Source: an uncultured Veillonella sp. (GTDB lineage Bacteria; Bacillota; Negativicutes; Veillonellales; Veillonellaceae). Taken from it: a stretch of 29,479 nt of DNA. The notes under the pieces are model-generated. The model ran no database searches and was not told the DNA's origin. It saw only the letters and a list, made by a program, of their open reading frames with translations. Shown here piece after piece: positions 8,620 to 17,961 of this stretch. The stretch lies in assembly GCF_915069625.1 (NCBI RefSeq), contig NZ_CAJZFD010000002.1, positions 1 to 29,479 of the forward strand. Direction: 5' to 3'. Each line of letters begins with the position of its first letter. The first letter of the stretch is position 1. Made by a program: the position numbers and the translations under genes.

Positions 8620-8945
8620 TAATTTTATACTCGCCTGAAAGAAACCGATGAGGTGGAGATAAAAATAGGAAATGCACTCACAGAGAGCGGGATTAGCTGA
8701 GAACCCGTAGTACGCAGCTTATTAAATGGACCACCGAGGGCGCATGGAACAGAATGATTTCATTCCTAGTATGGTGCGACGTCACACGAGCGTTAGTCGT
8801 GAGGGATATGTTAGTATCCTGCGAAAGGGGAATGCACAGCATTCAAACAAGGTGGTACCGCGATTTATAGCACATACAATCAAATTGTAATAATAGAACT
8901 ATAAACTCGTCCTTGACGTTATATTGTCATGGGCGAGTTTTTTTA
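8620..8945 (+). promoter_or_regulatory. T-box riboswitch sensing uncharged tRNA-Trp
   Basis: The leader has the T-box order of elements. A GATGA kink-turn-like motif (8647-8651) is followed by GGTGG (8652-8656), which pairs with CCACC (8731-8735) to close the lower Stem I. The specifier TGG (8727-8729) sits immediately before that 3' arm, giving tryptophan. The apical hairpin has a CGGG/CCCG stem. The conserved T-box AAGGTGGTACCGCG is at 8849-8862, followed by the terminator. Known: uncharged tRNA-Trp pairs with the specifier, and its NCCA end pairs with TGGT in the T-box bulge, favouring the antiterminator. So the operon is switched on by tryptophan shortage. Confidence 0.93.
8903..8944 (+). 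terminator. Regulated terminator of the trp T-box
   Basis: The stem is 8903-8917 with 8926-8940 (15 bp, one G-U pair and one mismatch), followed by a T-run through 8944. It is the alternative fold to the T-box antiterminator. Confidence 0.9.
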
Positions 8946-8971
8946 TTGGCAAACGCCAGATGGAGGTTCTC

Positions 8972-10441
8972 ATGATTTTCCCTAGTCTTGACCGTGTGAA
9001 AGCTATCGCACCGGGCTACGATATCGTGCCTGTATATATGGAAATATTATCCGACGTACGTACACCGATTAGCGTGTTGAAAGCGTTAAAACAAGTGAGC
9101 AGTCATACGTACTTGCTTGAAAGTGCGGATAATAGTAATCATTGGGGCCGTTACTCCTTCTTGGGCTATGATCCTAAGATTGAGCTCTTCTGCAAAAATC
9201 ATCAAATGACTATCAAAGACGGTACAACACGTACCTTTGATTGTTCAGACCCAGCTGCAGAGATTCGCAATATTTTGAGCCAATATAAAAGCCCTCGCTT
9301 AGAAGAATTACCAACATTCACAGGCGGCTTTGTAGGTTACTTTGCTTGCGAATATATCCGCTATATCGAGCCAACCCTCGATTTCCCAACACCAGATGAT
9401 GACCCTGCTATGGTCAACGATGTAGACCTTATGCTCTTCGATAAGGTAATCGCATTCGACCATTACAAAAACAAAATCTACCTGATTGCTAATATTAGTA
9501 CAAACGATTTAGAACGCAATTATAACAAGGCTGAGCTTGAACTTAAAGCATTAGCTGATCTCGTAGTAAACGGCAAAGAGGCAGATGTTCCAAAAGGCAT
9601 TCTTAAAACAGAGTTCACTTCTGAATTTACAAAGGACGAGTTTGAAGCAGTTGTTAAAAAGACACAGCATTACATTAAGGAAGGGGATATCTTCCAATGT
9701 GTTGTATCTAACCGCCGTGAAGCTGAGTTCGATGGTAGCTTGTTAAATGCGTACCGCGTATTGCGTACGTTGAACCCATCTCCATATATGTTCTACCTAT
9801 CTGGTGGCGATGTAGAGCTTACAGGTGCTTCTCCAGAAACATTGGTAAAATTGACAGATGGTAAAATGTACACCTTCCCAATTGCCGGTACTATGCGCCG
9901 CGGTAAAACCGAAGCAGAGGACCTCGCTATTGAAGAAAAGCTCATTAACGACGAGAAAGAGTTGGCTGAACATAACATGCTCGTTGACCTTGGCCGGAAC
10001 GACTTAGGTAAAATTTCTAAATTTGGTTCCGTAAAAGTAGAGGCGTTACATATGTTGCAACGTTTCTCTCATGTAATCCACATTACATCTACTGTAAGTG
10101 GTGACATTCAAGACGGTAAAGATGCTCTCGATGCTATCGGTGCTACATTGCCAGCTGGTACATTGTCCGGGGCTCCTAAAATTCGTGCTATCGAGATTTT
10201 ACACGAACTTGAAAAAAGCCCGCGCGGTGTATATGGCGGCGCTGTAGGTTATATCGACTTCTCCGGTAACATGGACGTATGTATCGGTATCCGCATGGCT
10301 ATGAATAAAGGCGGTAAGGTCTATGTTCGCGCCGGCGCAGGTATCGTTCGCGATAGCGTTCCTGCTAGTGAATATAACGAAACCTTGATCAAAGGCCAAT
10401 CCATGATTTCCGCAATTACAGACGCACAGGAGGTAGAATAA
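8972..10441 (+). CDS. trpE: Anthranilate synthase component I
   Basis: This 489-residue protein converts chorismate plus ammonia to anthranilate, the first committed step of tryptophan synthesis, working with TrpG. The N-terminal LLES motif with downstream WGRYSFLG is the tryptophan feedback-binding region. The C-terminal chorismate-binding core shows FQCVVSNRREAEF, GASPETLV, FPIAGTMRRG, LVDLGRNDLG and AGTLSGAPKIRAIEI. The start is ATG at 8972 with GGAGG (8962-8966) five nt before it; a longer in-frame extension lies inside the T-box terminator and is rejected. The stop overlaps the trpG start by one base (TAATG), implying coupling. Aminodeoxychorismate synthase PabB is a close homologue, but the context decides for TrpE. 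Confidence 0.97.
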   Translation: MIFPSLDRVKAIAPGYDIVPVYMEILSDVRTPISVLKALKQVSSHTYLLESADNSNHWGRYSFLGYDPKIELFCKNHQMTIKDGTTRTFDCSDPAAEIRNILSQYKSPRLEELPTFTGGFVGYFACEYIRYIEPTLDFPTPDDDPAMVNDVDLMLFDKVIAFDHYKNKIYLIANISTNDLERNYNKAELELKALADLVVNGKEADVPKGILKTEFTSEFTKDEFEAVVKKTQHYIKEGDIFQCVVSNRREAEFDGSLLNAYRVLRTLNPSPYMFYLSGGDVELTGASPETLVKLTDGKMYTFPIAGTMRRGKTEAEDLAIEEKLINDEKELAEHNMLVDLGRNDLGKISKFGSVKVEALHMLQRFSHVIHITSTVSGDIQDGKDALDAIGATLPAGTLSGAPKIRAIEILHELEKSPRGVYGGAVGYIDFSGNMDVCIGIRMAMNKGGKVYVRAGAGIVRDSVPASEYNETLIKGQSMISAITDAQEVE

Positions 10442-11007
10442 TGGTACTCCTTATAGATAATTACGATAGCTTCTCCTTCAATTTATACCAATTAGTAGGC
10501 TCTATCGATCCAGACATTAAAGTCATCCGCAGCGATGAATTAACAGTTGAAGAAATCCGCGCGTTGAAACCAGACTACGTGATACTTTCACCAGGACCTG
10601 GCAGACCAGCTGATGCGGGCGTATACGAAGACCTATTGCGCGAATGCAAAGGCGAATTCCCAATCCTCGGCGTATGCCTCGGTCACCAAGCCATCGGCGA
10701 AGTATTTGGTGGGACCGTATCCTATGCAAAACAAGTGATGCACGGCAAACAAAGCGTAGCCAAACAAGTGCACCCATCTAAAATCCTAAAAGGCGTACCT
10801 GAACAATTCGAGGTGGCTCGCTACCACTCCTTGGCAATTATTGACGAAACCATGCCAAGCGAACTCATCGTTACATCCATTACCGACGACGGCGAAGTAA
10901 TGAGCGTAGAACACAAAGACTTCCCAATCTACGGCGTGCAATTCCATCCGGAATCCATCATGACACCAAACGGAGAACAAATGATTCGCAATTTCTTAGA
11001 AAAATAA
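10441..11007 (+). CDS. trpG: Anthranilate synthase component II, glutamine amidotransferase
   Basis: This 188-residue class I glutamine amidotransferase supplies ammonia to TrpE. The nucleophile is Cys79 in GVCLGHQ, and the catalytic partners are His169 and Glu171 in FHPES. The oxyanion region PGPGRP is at 51-56. It stands alone, not fused to TrpD as in enterics. The start shares one base with the trpE stop. With no second pabA visible here, it may also serve folate synthesis (amphibolic PabA/TrpG), as known in other bacteria; that is inference. Confidence 0.96.
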   Translation: MVLLIDNYDSFSFNLYQLVGSIDPDIKVIRSDELTVEEIRALKPDYVILSPGPGRPADAGVYEDLLRECKGEFPILGVCLGHQAIGEVFGGTVSYAKQVMHGKQSVAKQVHPSKILKGVPEQFEVARYHSLAIIDETMPSELIVTSITDDGEVMSVEHKDFPIYGVQFHPESIMTPNGEQMIRNFLEK

Positions 11008-11022
11008 ACGAGGAGCTATAAA

Positions 11023-12033
11023 ATGATTAAAGACGCATTATATGCAGTAACGCATGGTCAAGATTTATCCTACGACCTTGCAAAATATACAATGAACAAG
11101 ATTATGAGCGGCGAGGTAGCCGAGGTTCCTATGGCTGGTTTCTTGTGCGCTTTGGCGGCAAAAGGCCCTACTGTAGATGAGGTTACAGCTTTTGCTGAGG
11201 TTATGCGTGAGAAAGCAGGTTCTGTACCTCATGAAGGTACTGTTGTGGAAATTGTAGGTACTGGCGGCGACGAAGCGAATACGTTCAACATTTCTACTAC
11301 ATCTGGTTTCATTATTTCCGCTGCCGGTATTCCTGTAGCGAAACATGGTAACCGCAGTGTATCTAGTAAATGTGGCGCTGCTGACTTGATCGAAGCATTG
11401 GGTGCTAAATTAGAGCTTAACGGCGAACAAAATGAAGCAGTTCTTAATAAAGCAAATATGTGCTTCATGTTTGCTCCTGTATATCACCAAGCTATGAAAT
11501 ATGCAGGCCCTGTACGCAAGGCATTAGGCGTTCGTACAGTATTCAACATTCTCGGACCTTTGGCAAACCCAGCAGGTGCTACTGTTGAGTTGATGGGTGT
11601 ATACGATAAATCTTTGGTAGAACCATTGGCTCGTGTATTGGCTAACCTTGGTGTTAAACGCGGTGCTGTGGTACACGGCTTCGACGGCCTTGATGAAATT
11701 ACGGCAACTAACAAAACGTACGTATGCGAAATTAATAATGGAACTTTCACAAGCTACGAATTCGACCCTAAAGAATATGGTTTCGAATACGCTGATAAAA
11801 CTGAGCTTGAAGGTGGCGATGCTACTGTAAATGCTGAGATTACACGCCGCGTTCTCGGTGGTGAGCAAGGTGGTAAACGCACAGCCGTTCTTCTTAACGC
11901 AGGTATGGCGATTTACCTTGCAAAAGATGGCATTACATTAGCCGAAGGCATTGAAGAGGCGAAAAACATGATTGACTCTGGCAAGGCTCTTGCTACAATG
12001 GAACAATTTGTGAAAGCAACCCAAGAGGTATAA
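11023..12033 (+). CDS. trpD: Anthranilate phosphoribosyltransferase
   Basis: This 336-residue enzyme transfers phosphoribose from PRPP to anthranilate. The PRPP-binding loop GTGGD is at 79-83, followed by NTFNISTTS; KHGNRSVSSKCGAADLIEALG forms the anthranilate and PRPP site. Length is normal for the family. The ribosome binding site GAGGAG is about seven nt before the ATG, and the gene lies 15 nt after trpG. The downstream trpCF follows after 3 nt, and its ribosome binding site lies within the last trpD codons. Confidence 0.97.
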   Translation: MIKDALYAVTHGQDLSYDLAKYTMNKIMSGEVAEVPMAGFLCALAAKGPTVDEVTAFAEVMREKAGSVPHEGTVVEIVGTGGDEANTFNISTTSGFIISAAGIPVAKHGNRSVSSKCGAADLIEALGAKLELNGEQNEAVLNKANMCFMFAPVYHQAMKYAGPVRKALGVRTVFNILGPLANPAGATVELMGVYDKSLVEPLARVLANLGVKRGAVVHGFDGLDEITATNKTYVCEINNGTFTSYEFDPKEYGFEYADKTELEGGDATVNAEITRRVLGGEQGGKRTAVLLNAGMAIYLAKDGITLAEGIEEAKNMIDSGKALATMEQFVKATQEV

Positions 12034-12036
12034 CCA

Positions 12037-13536
12037 TTGATTTTAGATAAGATTGTAGAGGCTACTAAAGTTCGAGTGGCCAAAGAAAAAGAGGTGGACA
12101 CGCCTGAGGCTGTGAAAGTAGCGGCCTTAGCGTTACCATCGGATACAGGATTTCCTTTTGAAGCAGCACTTCGTCAGCAAGACTTTAACTTCATTTGTGA
12201 AGTAAAGAAGGCGTCTCCTTCAAAGGGGATTATCGCTGAGCATTTCCCGTATTTAGACATCGCCAAAGAATATGAAGTAGCTGGGGCAGCAGCCATCTCT
12301 GTATTGACTGAGCCAGACTTCTTTAAAGGGGACAAAAAATATTTGCAAGAAATCGCTAGCACCGTAAAAATTCCTGTCCTTCGTAAGGACTTCATCATCG
12401 ATGAATACCAAATCTACCAAGCAAAGGTATGGGGCGCTAGTGCAATCCTATTAATCTGTGCGTGCCTCGATGTGCCTACATTGACAAAGTTCCGTGAATT
12501 AGCCGACTCTTTGGGTTTGTCTTCCTTAGTAGAGGCTCATGACGAGCAGGAAGTACAAATGGCCATCGATTGTGGTGCTCGTATTATTGGTGTTAACAAC
12601 CGCAATTTAAAAGATTTCACCGTAGACGTACAAAATAGTGTGCGCTTGCGTAATCTCGTTCAAGATGATGTGATTTTCGTATCTGAAAGTGGCCTAGAAA
12701 CACCAGAGGATATCCAAGTATTGCGCGATAACAACATCGGCGTAGCCTTGATGGGTGAAACATTTATGCGTTCTCCTAACAAGGTTGAGAAATTGGCTTA
12801 TCTTTATGGCCCAACCTACTACACACCAAAGGTTAAGATGTGCGGTATCTCTAAGGTGGAAACAATCCCTACTGTAGTAGAGGCTAAGCCAGACTACATG
12901 GGCCTTGTATTCGCACCAAGCAAACGGCAAGTCACAGTAGACCAAGCTAAAACATTAGTGGAAGAACTTCATAAACAATACGCAAAAACATATGGTGCAG
13001 TTGAAGCACCAATGAATGTTGAAACAGCACAAGATAATAAGGAATTTGTCCAAGAAAATCCTAATTTTGAGAACATTAAAACGGTAGGTGTCTTCGTCAA
13101 TGAAATACTAGATAACCTCGTTACAATTGCTAAAGAAGCCAATCTTGATGCGGTGCAATTGCACGGCGATGAAGATGAAGCTTTCATCCAAGCTCTCAAG
13201 GAGAAAACAGATGTAGAGGTTTGGAAGGCTGTTCAAATCCGTAGTGCTGCAGATGCAGAGGCGTGGATCGATAGCAGTGCGGATATGCTATTATTTGATG
13301 CGTACCATAAGGATGAACGAGGCGGTACGGGCGAAGTGTTCGACTGGTCTTGCTTAGATGAGTTTGAACGTCCGTTTATGCTCGCAGGTGGTATCGACAG
13401 GGCTAATGTGGCGCGTGCTATTCGCACAGTTCGACCTTATGGCATCGATATTAGTAGCGGAATTGAAACAGATGGTGTGAAGGACGATGAAAAGATTAAA
13501 GCTTTCACCAACATTGTGAGAACAATAGCTCACTAA
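12037..13536 (+). CDS. trpCF: Bifunctional indole-3-glycerol-phosphate synthase / phosphoribosylanthranilate isomerase (TrpC-TrpF fusion)
   Basis: The 499-residue protein has two TIM barrels. Residues 1 to about 258 are IGP synthase: Glu55 and Lys57 in CEVKKASPSKG, Lys117 in LRKDF, Glu166 in LVEAH and Glu217 in VSESG match the catalytic set. Residues 265-499 are PRA isomerase: general base Cys269 in KMCG and general acid Asp421 in LLFDAY, with GGTG and DISSGIE for phosphate binding. The two carry out consecutive steps in reverse order along the chain. The start is TTG at 12037, with AGAGGT seven nt before it inside trpD. An insertion of about 35 charged, Gln/Asn/Glu-rich residues (about 313-346) separates the first isomerase strands. 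Domain order is the same as the enteric fusion. Confidence 0.95.
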   Translation: MILDKIVEATKVRVAKEKEVDTPEAVKVAALALPSDTGFPFEAALRQQDFNFICEVKKASPSKGIIAEHFPYLDIAKEYEVAGAAAISVLTEPDFFKGDKKYLQEIASTVKIPVLRKDFIIDEYQIYQAKVWGASAILLICACLDVPTLTKFRELADSLGLSSLVEAHDEQEVQMAIDCGARIIGVNNRNLKDFTVDVQNSVRLRNLVQDDVIFVSESGLETPEDIQVLRDNNIGVALMGETFMRSPNKVEKLAYLYGPTYYTPKVKMCGISKVETIPTVVEAKPDYMGLVFAPSKRQVTVDQAKTLVEELHKQYAKTYGAVEAPMNVETAQDNKEFVQENPNFENIKTVGVFVNEILDNLVTIAKEANLDAVQLHGDEDEAFIQALKEKTDVEVWKAVQIRSAADAEAWIDSSADMLLFDAYHKDERGGTGEVFDWSCLDEFERPFMLAGGIDRANVARAIRTVRPYGIDISSGIETDGVKDDEKIKAFTNIVRTIAH

Positions 13537-13674
13537 ATCACAGAAAATACATAAATCTAAGATATAATAATATTTTAGACACATCCGATGGAATTCATCG
13601 ATTGTTGAGATAGATGCCAATAGTAACGCTGTACAGGCGTGTTAGTAGGAATGGCATATGGAAAGGTAAGTTAT

Positions 13675-14868
13675 ATGAGTGAACAAAGACATGGTTATTT
13701 TGGCTCCTTCGGTGGCCAATTTATGCCAGAAACATTGATGAATGCAGTCATCGAATTGGAAGAGGCATACAATAAGTACAAAGATGATCCTGATTTCGTA
13801 CGCGAACTTGAGGATTTACATAAAAAATATACAGGTCGTCCATCCCTTTTATACTATGCAGAACGCATGACAAAGGACCTTGGGGGCGCTAAAATCTACT
13901 TAAAACGGGAAGATTTGAACCATACTGGTTCTCACAAATTGAATAACGTAATCGGTCAAATGTTATTGGCAAAACGGATGGGTAAAACTCGCGTTATTGC
14001 TGAAACTGGTGCAGGTCAACACGGCGTGGCAACAGCTACTATCGCTGCGTTGATGGGCATGGAATGTGAAGTATACATGGGTGCTGAAGACTGTGAACGT
14101 CAAGCGCTTAATGTATATCGCATGGAATTATTGGGCGCTAAGGTGCATCCTGTAACAACTGGTACAAGTACATTAAAAGATGCTGTATCTGAAGCGATGC
14201 GCGAATGGACAAACCGTATGTCTGATACGCACTATGTATTGGGCTCTGTTATGGGTGCTCATCCATTCCCTATGATCGTTCGCGATTTCCAATCCATCAT
14301 CAGCCGCGAAGCGCGTGAGCAAATCCTTGAAGCAGAAGGCAAATTGCCAACAGCTGTTATGGCTTGCGTAGGGGGTGGCTCCAATGCGATGGGCATGTTC
14401 TATCACTTCATTCCTGATGAAGGGGTTCGCCTCATCGGTTGTGAAGCGGCTGGTCGTGGTGTTGATACAGAGGAACATGCAGCAACAATCGCAAAAGGTT
14501 CTGTTGGTATCTTCCATGGCATGAAATCTTACTTCTGCCAAGACGAAGACGGCCAAATTGCTCCAGTATATTCTATCTCTGCAGGTCTTGATTACCCTGG
14601 TATCGGCCCTGAACATGCGTACTTGCACGATAGCGGTCGTGCTGAATACGTGCCTGTAACGGATGATGAAGCGGTGGATGCATTCGAATACTTGTCTCGT
14701 TTAGAAGGCATTATTCCAGCTATTGAAAGTGCTCATGCAGTGGCACATGCTCGTAAAATTGCTCCTACTATGAGCAAGGACGATATCATTATTATTTGTT
14801 TATCTGGTCGCGGTGACAAAGACGTAGCGGCTATGGCGAAATACAGAGGGGTGGATCTTCATGAGTAA
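13675..14868 (+). CDS. trpB: Tryptophan synthase beta chain
   Basis: The 397-residue PLP enzyme condenses indole with serine. The PLP Schiff-base lysine is Lys88 in [17 protein letters not shown] binds the cofactor phosphate, and [11 protein letters not shown] is the catalytic loop with its Glu. It is the TrpB1 type that pairs with TrpA. The start is ATG at 13675, preceded by GGAAAGG; the 12-codon upstream extension has no ribosome binding site of its own. The 138-nt gap after trpCF is the longest in the operon. It contains only weak short hairpins and no clear terminator or promoter. The last eight bases overlap trpA. Confidence 0.97.
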   Translation: MSEQRHGYFGSFGGQFMPETLMNAVIELEEAYNKYKDDPDFVRELEDLHKKYTGRPSLLYYAERMTKDLGGAKIYLKREDLNHTGSHKLNNVIGQMLLAKRMGKTRVIAETGAGQHGVATATIAALMGMECEVYMGAEDCERQALNVYRMELLGAKVHPVTTGTSTLKDAVSEAMREWTNRMSDTHYVLGSVMGAHPFPMIVRDFQSIISREAREQILEAEGKLPTAVMACVGGGSNAMGMFYHFIPDEGVRLIGCEAAGRGVDTEEHAATIAKGSVGIFHGMKSYFCQDEDGQIAPVYSISAGLDYPGIGPEHAYLHDSGRAEYVPVTDDEAVDAFEYLSRLEGIIPAIESAHAVAHARKIAPTMSKDDIIIICLSGRGDKDVAAMAKYRGVDLHE

Positions 14869-15652
14869 AATTAAAGACGCTTTCACAAAGGGCAAGGCAT
14901 TCATCCCGTTTATCAGCGCTGGTGATCATGGCATCGAGAATACAGAACGTTATATTCGCGTCATGGTGAAAGCTGGCGCCGACATGGTAGAAATTGGTAT
15001 TCCCTTCTCTGATCCAACAGCGGAAGGTCCAGTTATCCAAGAAGCGAGCACACGCGCATTATCTACAGGCGTAAAAATTCACGATATCTTTGATATGGTA
15101 CGTCGTTTGCGCAGTGGTGATGATGCAGTGACAGTACCACTCGTGTTCATGACCTATTTGAACCCAATCTATGTATTCGGTCGTGAAAAATTCTTTACCC
15201 TCTGCGAAGAGGTTGGTATCTCTGGTGTTATCGTGCCAGATATGCCCTTTGAAGAAAAAGAGGAACTCGGGAGTGTAGCCAATAAACATGGCGTTGAAGT
15301 GGTATCCTTGATCGCTCCCACATCTGAAAACCGCATCGAAATGATTGCAAAAGATGCAGAAGGCTTTGTGTACTGCGTATCATCCCTCGGTGTTACAGGC
15401 ATGCGTAGCGAAATCAAAACGGATATTAAATCCATCGTTGAGACCATTCGCAAATATACAGATATTCCTGTAGCCGTTGGTTTCGGTATTTCTAAGCCAG
15501 AACAAGCGGAAGCGATGGCGCGCGTATCTGACGGTGCTATCGTAGGCTCTGCTATCGTTAAAATCGTTGCAGAACATGGTGAACATGCAGACCAAGCGTT
15601 GTTTGACTACGTACAATCTATGAAACAAGCTGTGCTAAAAGCTGACGCATAA
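14861..15652 (+). CDS. trpA: Tryptophan synthase alpha chain
   Basis: This 263-residue TIM-barrel subunit cleaves indole-3-glycerol phosphate and channels indole to TrpB. The catalytic Glu is Glu44 (equivalent to E. coli Glu49) in EIGIPFSDP. The second catalytic acid, Asp60 in E. coli within DPLADGP, is replaced here by Glu55 in DPTAEGP. Phosphate-binding GFGIS and GSAIV are present. The start ATG lies in the last codons of trpB, an 8-nt overlap (ATGAGTAA) implying translational coupling of the two subunits. A perfect terminator ends the operon 43 nt downstream. Confidence 0.96.
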   Translation: MSKIKDAFTKGKAFIPFISAGDHGIENTERYIRVMVKAGADMVEIGIPFSDPTAEGPVIQEASTRALSTGVKIHDIFDMVRRLRSGDDAVTVPLVFMTYLNPIYVFGREKFFTLCEEVGISGVIVPDMPFEEKEELGSVANKHGVEVVSLIAPTSENRIEMIAKDAEGFVYCVSSLGVTGMRSEIKTDIKSIVETIRKYTDIPVAVGFGISKPEQAEAMARVSDGAIVGSAIVKIVAEHGEHADQALFDYVQSMKQAVLKADA

Positions 15653-15694
15653 TAACAGCTAATACATAATAAAATAGATAATACAATACATACT

Positions 15695-15730
15695 AAAAAG
15701 GACGTTATACATGTGTATAACGTCCTTTTT
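15695..15730. terminator. Terminator of the trp operon, bidirectional
   Basis: A perfect 16-bp stem (15695-15710 with 15715-15730) has a 4-nt loop. The stem ends are A5/T5, so it works on both strands and also serves the convergent small gene at 15791. Confidence 0.93.
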
Positions 15731-15790
15731 AGGTTAGTTAGTTTAGTTATGTGTTATATGACTGGATAACCAGTTATGAAAGGGGAATGA

Positions 15791-16081
15791 TTAGCCGTTT
15801 GTAGATTCGGAACGTTGATGTTGTTCACTGCGTTTTGCAGTTGCATTTTTGTCATGTTTTTCACGTTCAGAAATTTTGTGTTTTCTATGTTTCTTTTGAT
15901 CTGGTTTGAACCATGGATGAGCACTGCTATCTACTGTGCCATCATCGTTCTTTACCATGCGATGGTTTTCGCCGATTTTGAAGTGGTAATCTTTGGCTTG
16001 TGCTACATTGGCACCAATACCAACGGATAAGAATGCTGCCAAGCTGGCCATAGCTACTACTTTAGTCAATTTAGCGTTCAT
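15791..16081 (-). CDS. Small exported basic, His/Lys-rich protein of unknown function
   Basis: The 96-residue protein has a clear type I signal peptide: basic MNAKLTK, a hydrophobic core, and AQA before Lys30, with cleavage expected after Ala29. The mature 67 residues are very hydrophilic and rich in Lys, His, Arg, Ser and Glu (for example HRKHKISEREKHDKN), predicted disordered, with no cysteines. TAGGAGAT precedes the ATG. I do not recognise a family. A periplasmic metal-, anion- or nucleic-acid-binding role could be imagined, but nothing shows it. The gene is divergent from the DUF805 cluster. Confidence 0.75.
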   Translation of the reverse strand: MNAKLTKVVAMASLAAFLSVGIGANVAQAKDYHFKIGENHRMVKNDDGTVDSSAHPWFKPDQKKHRKHKISEREKHDKNATAKRSEQHQRSESTNG

Positions 16082-16247
16082 AATTATTATCTCCTATACA
16101 AACTTAATTGCACAAATTTTAGTTGTAAAAAATATATTATTAGTATAGATGAAATTGATGAAGAAAAAATGAAATGATAGGGTTGGTAAAGCATAGTATA
16201 ATAGGGTTATCTAAGTTTGTATCATATCTAAATATAGTAGGAGATTT

Positions 16248-17171
16248 ATGAAGCAGAGAGTATTTGAAATCCTCTATCGTGAGCTAGTAGAAAACTATGC
16301 GAATTATAAGGGACGAACAACGACAGCCGACTTTTGGCTTACCATAAGCGCTATGACCTTTGTATACGGTCTAGTTACATTTATAACAGGTCTTGCGACC
16401 TTCATACCCTATGGATTTTTATATGCCATATCCTTAGGGGGCGGCGTATTGACGGCATTGACGGTATTGTTTACATTGCCCACCATTATGCTGGTAGCGA
16501 GACGGTTACGAGATTCCAATAATGATCCAACCTTGATGATTCTCATCTTTGTTCCTATTTTAGGATGGATTGCGTTGCTCTATTTGTTATGTAAAAGATC
16601 GGCTCCAACACAAGAAACAAGCATAACTAATGAACAGATATCTGTAGAACCTAGTAAAAATGAGAAGCGATCTGTTTCGGGGGCTTTCATCGTGGCTGTT
16701 CTTGTTTTAGGCTGGATTGCAAACAGTGTAGGTACATCTATGATGGGGCATAACTATATGATAGAAGAAACTGCCTTTGGGAACTTAGGGCAGGGGGCTT
16801 TCACCAAAAAAGCAAATCGTTTATTACATAGTGATTCTGCCACAACAGAAGGCTATCTTGTGGTGAAAGAGTATTACAAAGAACTGGCGAATGGAGACTA
16901 TCATAGTGCGTATCGCAATTTGAGCGGTCGTGAAATGGAACGATACGGTACCTTTGATCTGTGGCAACAAGCTAAGACAAAAGAATCGCGTGCTGAAGTT
17001 GAGTCTATACTGTTAGACTATGTCACCCAAGATGTTGATGATGATGCTATTGTGGACTATATAGGATATAGGGTGGACTTTGTAGATAACAGACCATCTA
17101 TGTTAGTTCGTTTATACAGCACTGGCAATGGTTGGAAAATCATTGGTTTTGAAGAGTTTGAGGAGGACTAG
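16248..17171 (+). CDS. DUF805 membrane protein with a C-terminal NTF2-like extracytoplasmic domain
   Basis: The 307-residue protein starts with a DUF805 domain: YANYKGRTTTADFW at residues 18-31, then membrane helices and ARRLRDSNNDP, matching the family signatures (N)FKGRASRSEYW and RRLHDxGRSGW in degenerate form. A further membrane segment (about 145-165) leads to an outside domain, about 190-307, with repeated VKEYYKELANGDYHSAYRNLS-like features of SnoaL/NTF2-type folds. GTAGGAGAT precedes the ATG, and a TATAAT at 16197-16202 could be its -10, though no good -35 is seen. The next DUF805 gene begins 3 nt after the stop. The function of DUF805 is unknown. Confidence 0.8.
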   Translation: MKQRVFEILYRELVENYANYKGRTTTADFWLTISAMTFVYGLVTFITGLATFIPYGFLYAISLGGGVLTALTVLFTLPTIMLVARRLRDSNNDPTLMILIFVPILGWIALLYLLCKRSAPTQETSITNEQISVEPSKNEKRSVSGAFIVAVLVLGWIANSVGTSMMGHNYMIEETAFGNLGQGAFTKKANRLLHSDSATTEGYLVVKEYYKELANGDYHSAYRNLSGREMERYGTFDLWQQAKTKESRAEVESILLDYVTQDVDDDAIVDYIGYRVDFVDNRPSMLVRLYSTGNGWKIIGFEEFEED

Positions 17172-17174
17172 ACT

Positions 17175-17744
17175 ATGGCATCAGTAAATGTATATGATTT
17201 GAACTATACCGATGCCTTCGTGCTAGGTATCAAAAACTACGCCAATTTTAAAGGTCGTGCCAGCCGTAGTGAATACTGGCGATTCATGGCTGGAATGATG
17301 ATGGTTGAAGGCACCTTGGGAGTTGTAGCCATTCTTTGTAAAGGTGTTGGTCTCTATAACTTTGAGTCCATTATTGATACGATTACGTTATTAGTAATGC
17401 TATTTTTCGTGCTTCCTAATATTGCTATCACAACGCGACGCATGCATGATATTGGCCGCAGCGGCTGGACTCAGCTGATATCCTTTATTCCAATTATTGG
17501 GTTCTTTATATTCTTAACCTACGAATTGAAACAGGGTGATACCTCTGAGAATAGCTACGGTGAAAGAACTGCCTATACTCCTATTACTGCTACAATAAGT
17601 CAATCTACGGGGCTTGAAGAAACGCCATCCCGAAAACAAGACTGGATTATGGGCATCACTATATTTATTCTTCAATCCATCGTATTTGGAGATACCATCG
17701 GTGATATATTATGGTATGGCATTAATGCCAATGGCTATATATAG
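17175..17744 (+). CDS. DUF805 family membrane protein
   Basis: The 189-residue protein has textbook DUF805 features: NYANFKGRASRSEYWRF near residues 21-37, about four membrane helices, and TTRRMHDIGRSGWTQL in the middle. The C-terminal tail contains an extra hydrophobic segment. The ribosome binding site AGGAGG (17160-17165) sits inside the last codons of the preceding DUF805 gene, so the pair is translationally linked. The role is unknown, and the gene order suggests shared function with its neighbours. Confidence 0.88.
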   Translation: MASVNVYDLNYTDAFVLGIKNYANFKGRASRSEYWRFMAGMMMVEGTLGVVAILCKGVGLYNFESIIDTITLLVMLFFVLPNIAITTRRMHDIGRSGWTQLISFIPIIGFFIFLTYELKQGDTSENSYGERTAYTPITATISQSTGLEETPSRKQDWIMGITIFILQSIVFGDTIGDILWYGINANGYI

Positions 17745-17807
17745 TAATAACCTGTATCAAATAGCATACTTATTATTTTATTTTATAAAAGTTTAACAAC
17801 TCCTTTA

Positions 17808-17835
17808 TAGACAATATAACACTTTGTAGTAAAAT
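17808..17835 (+). promoter_or_regulatory. Candidate promoter for the third DUF805 gene
   Basis: TAGACA (17808-17813) and TAAAAT (17830-17835) are 16 nt apart, about 125 nt before the gene start. Moderate match; no terminator is seen after the preceding gene. Confidence 0.4.
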
Positions 17836-17961
17836 GAAATCAAGATGAATTCAAAAATATAGATATGATTACTTCAAAACATATCTAAGTTACTATATGT
17901 GTTAAAGCAACAGGACTTTATGAGCTTCACTGTTTCCTGCTGTGGATGGAAGGAGTTTATT

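Noticed and set aside
8924..8971. In-frame upstream extension of trpE
   Set aside because: It begins inside the T-box terminator stem and has no ribosome binding site; GGAGG precedes the ATG at 8972.
13537..13674. Possible internal promoter or attenuator between trpCF and trpB
   Set aside because: Only 4-5 bp hairpins and no T-run or paired -35/-10 were found; the gap is unusual only in length.
15815..16030. Plus-strand ORF of 71 codons
   Set aside because: It is antisense to the small exported protein, which has a signal peptide and a good ribosome binding site; the plus ORF has neither.
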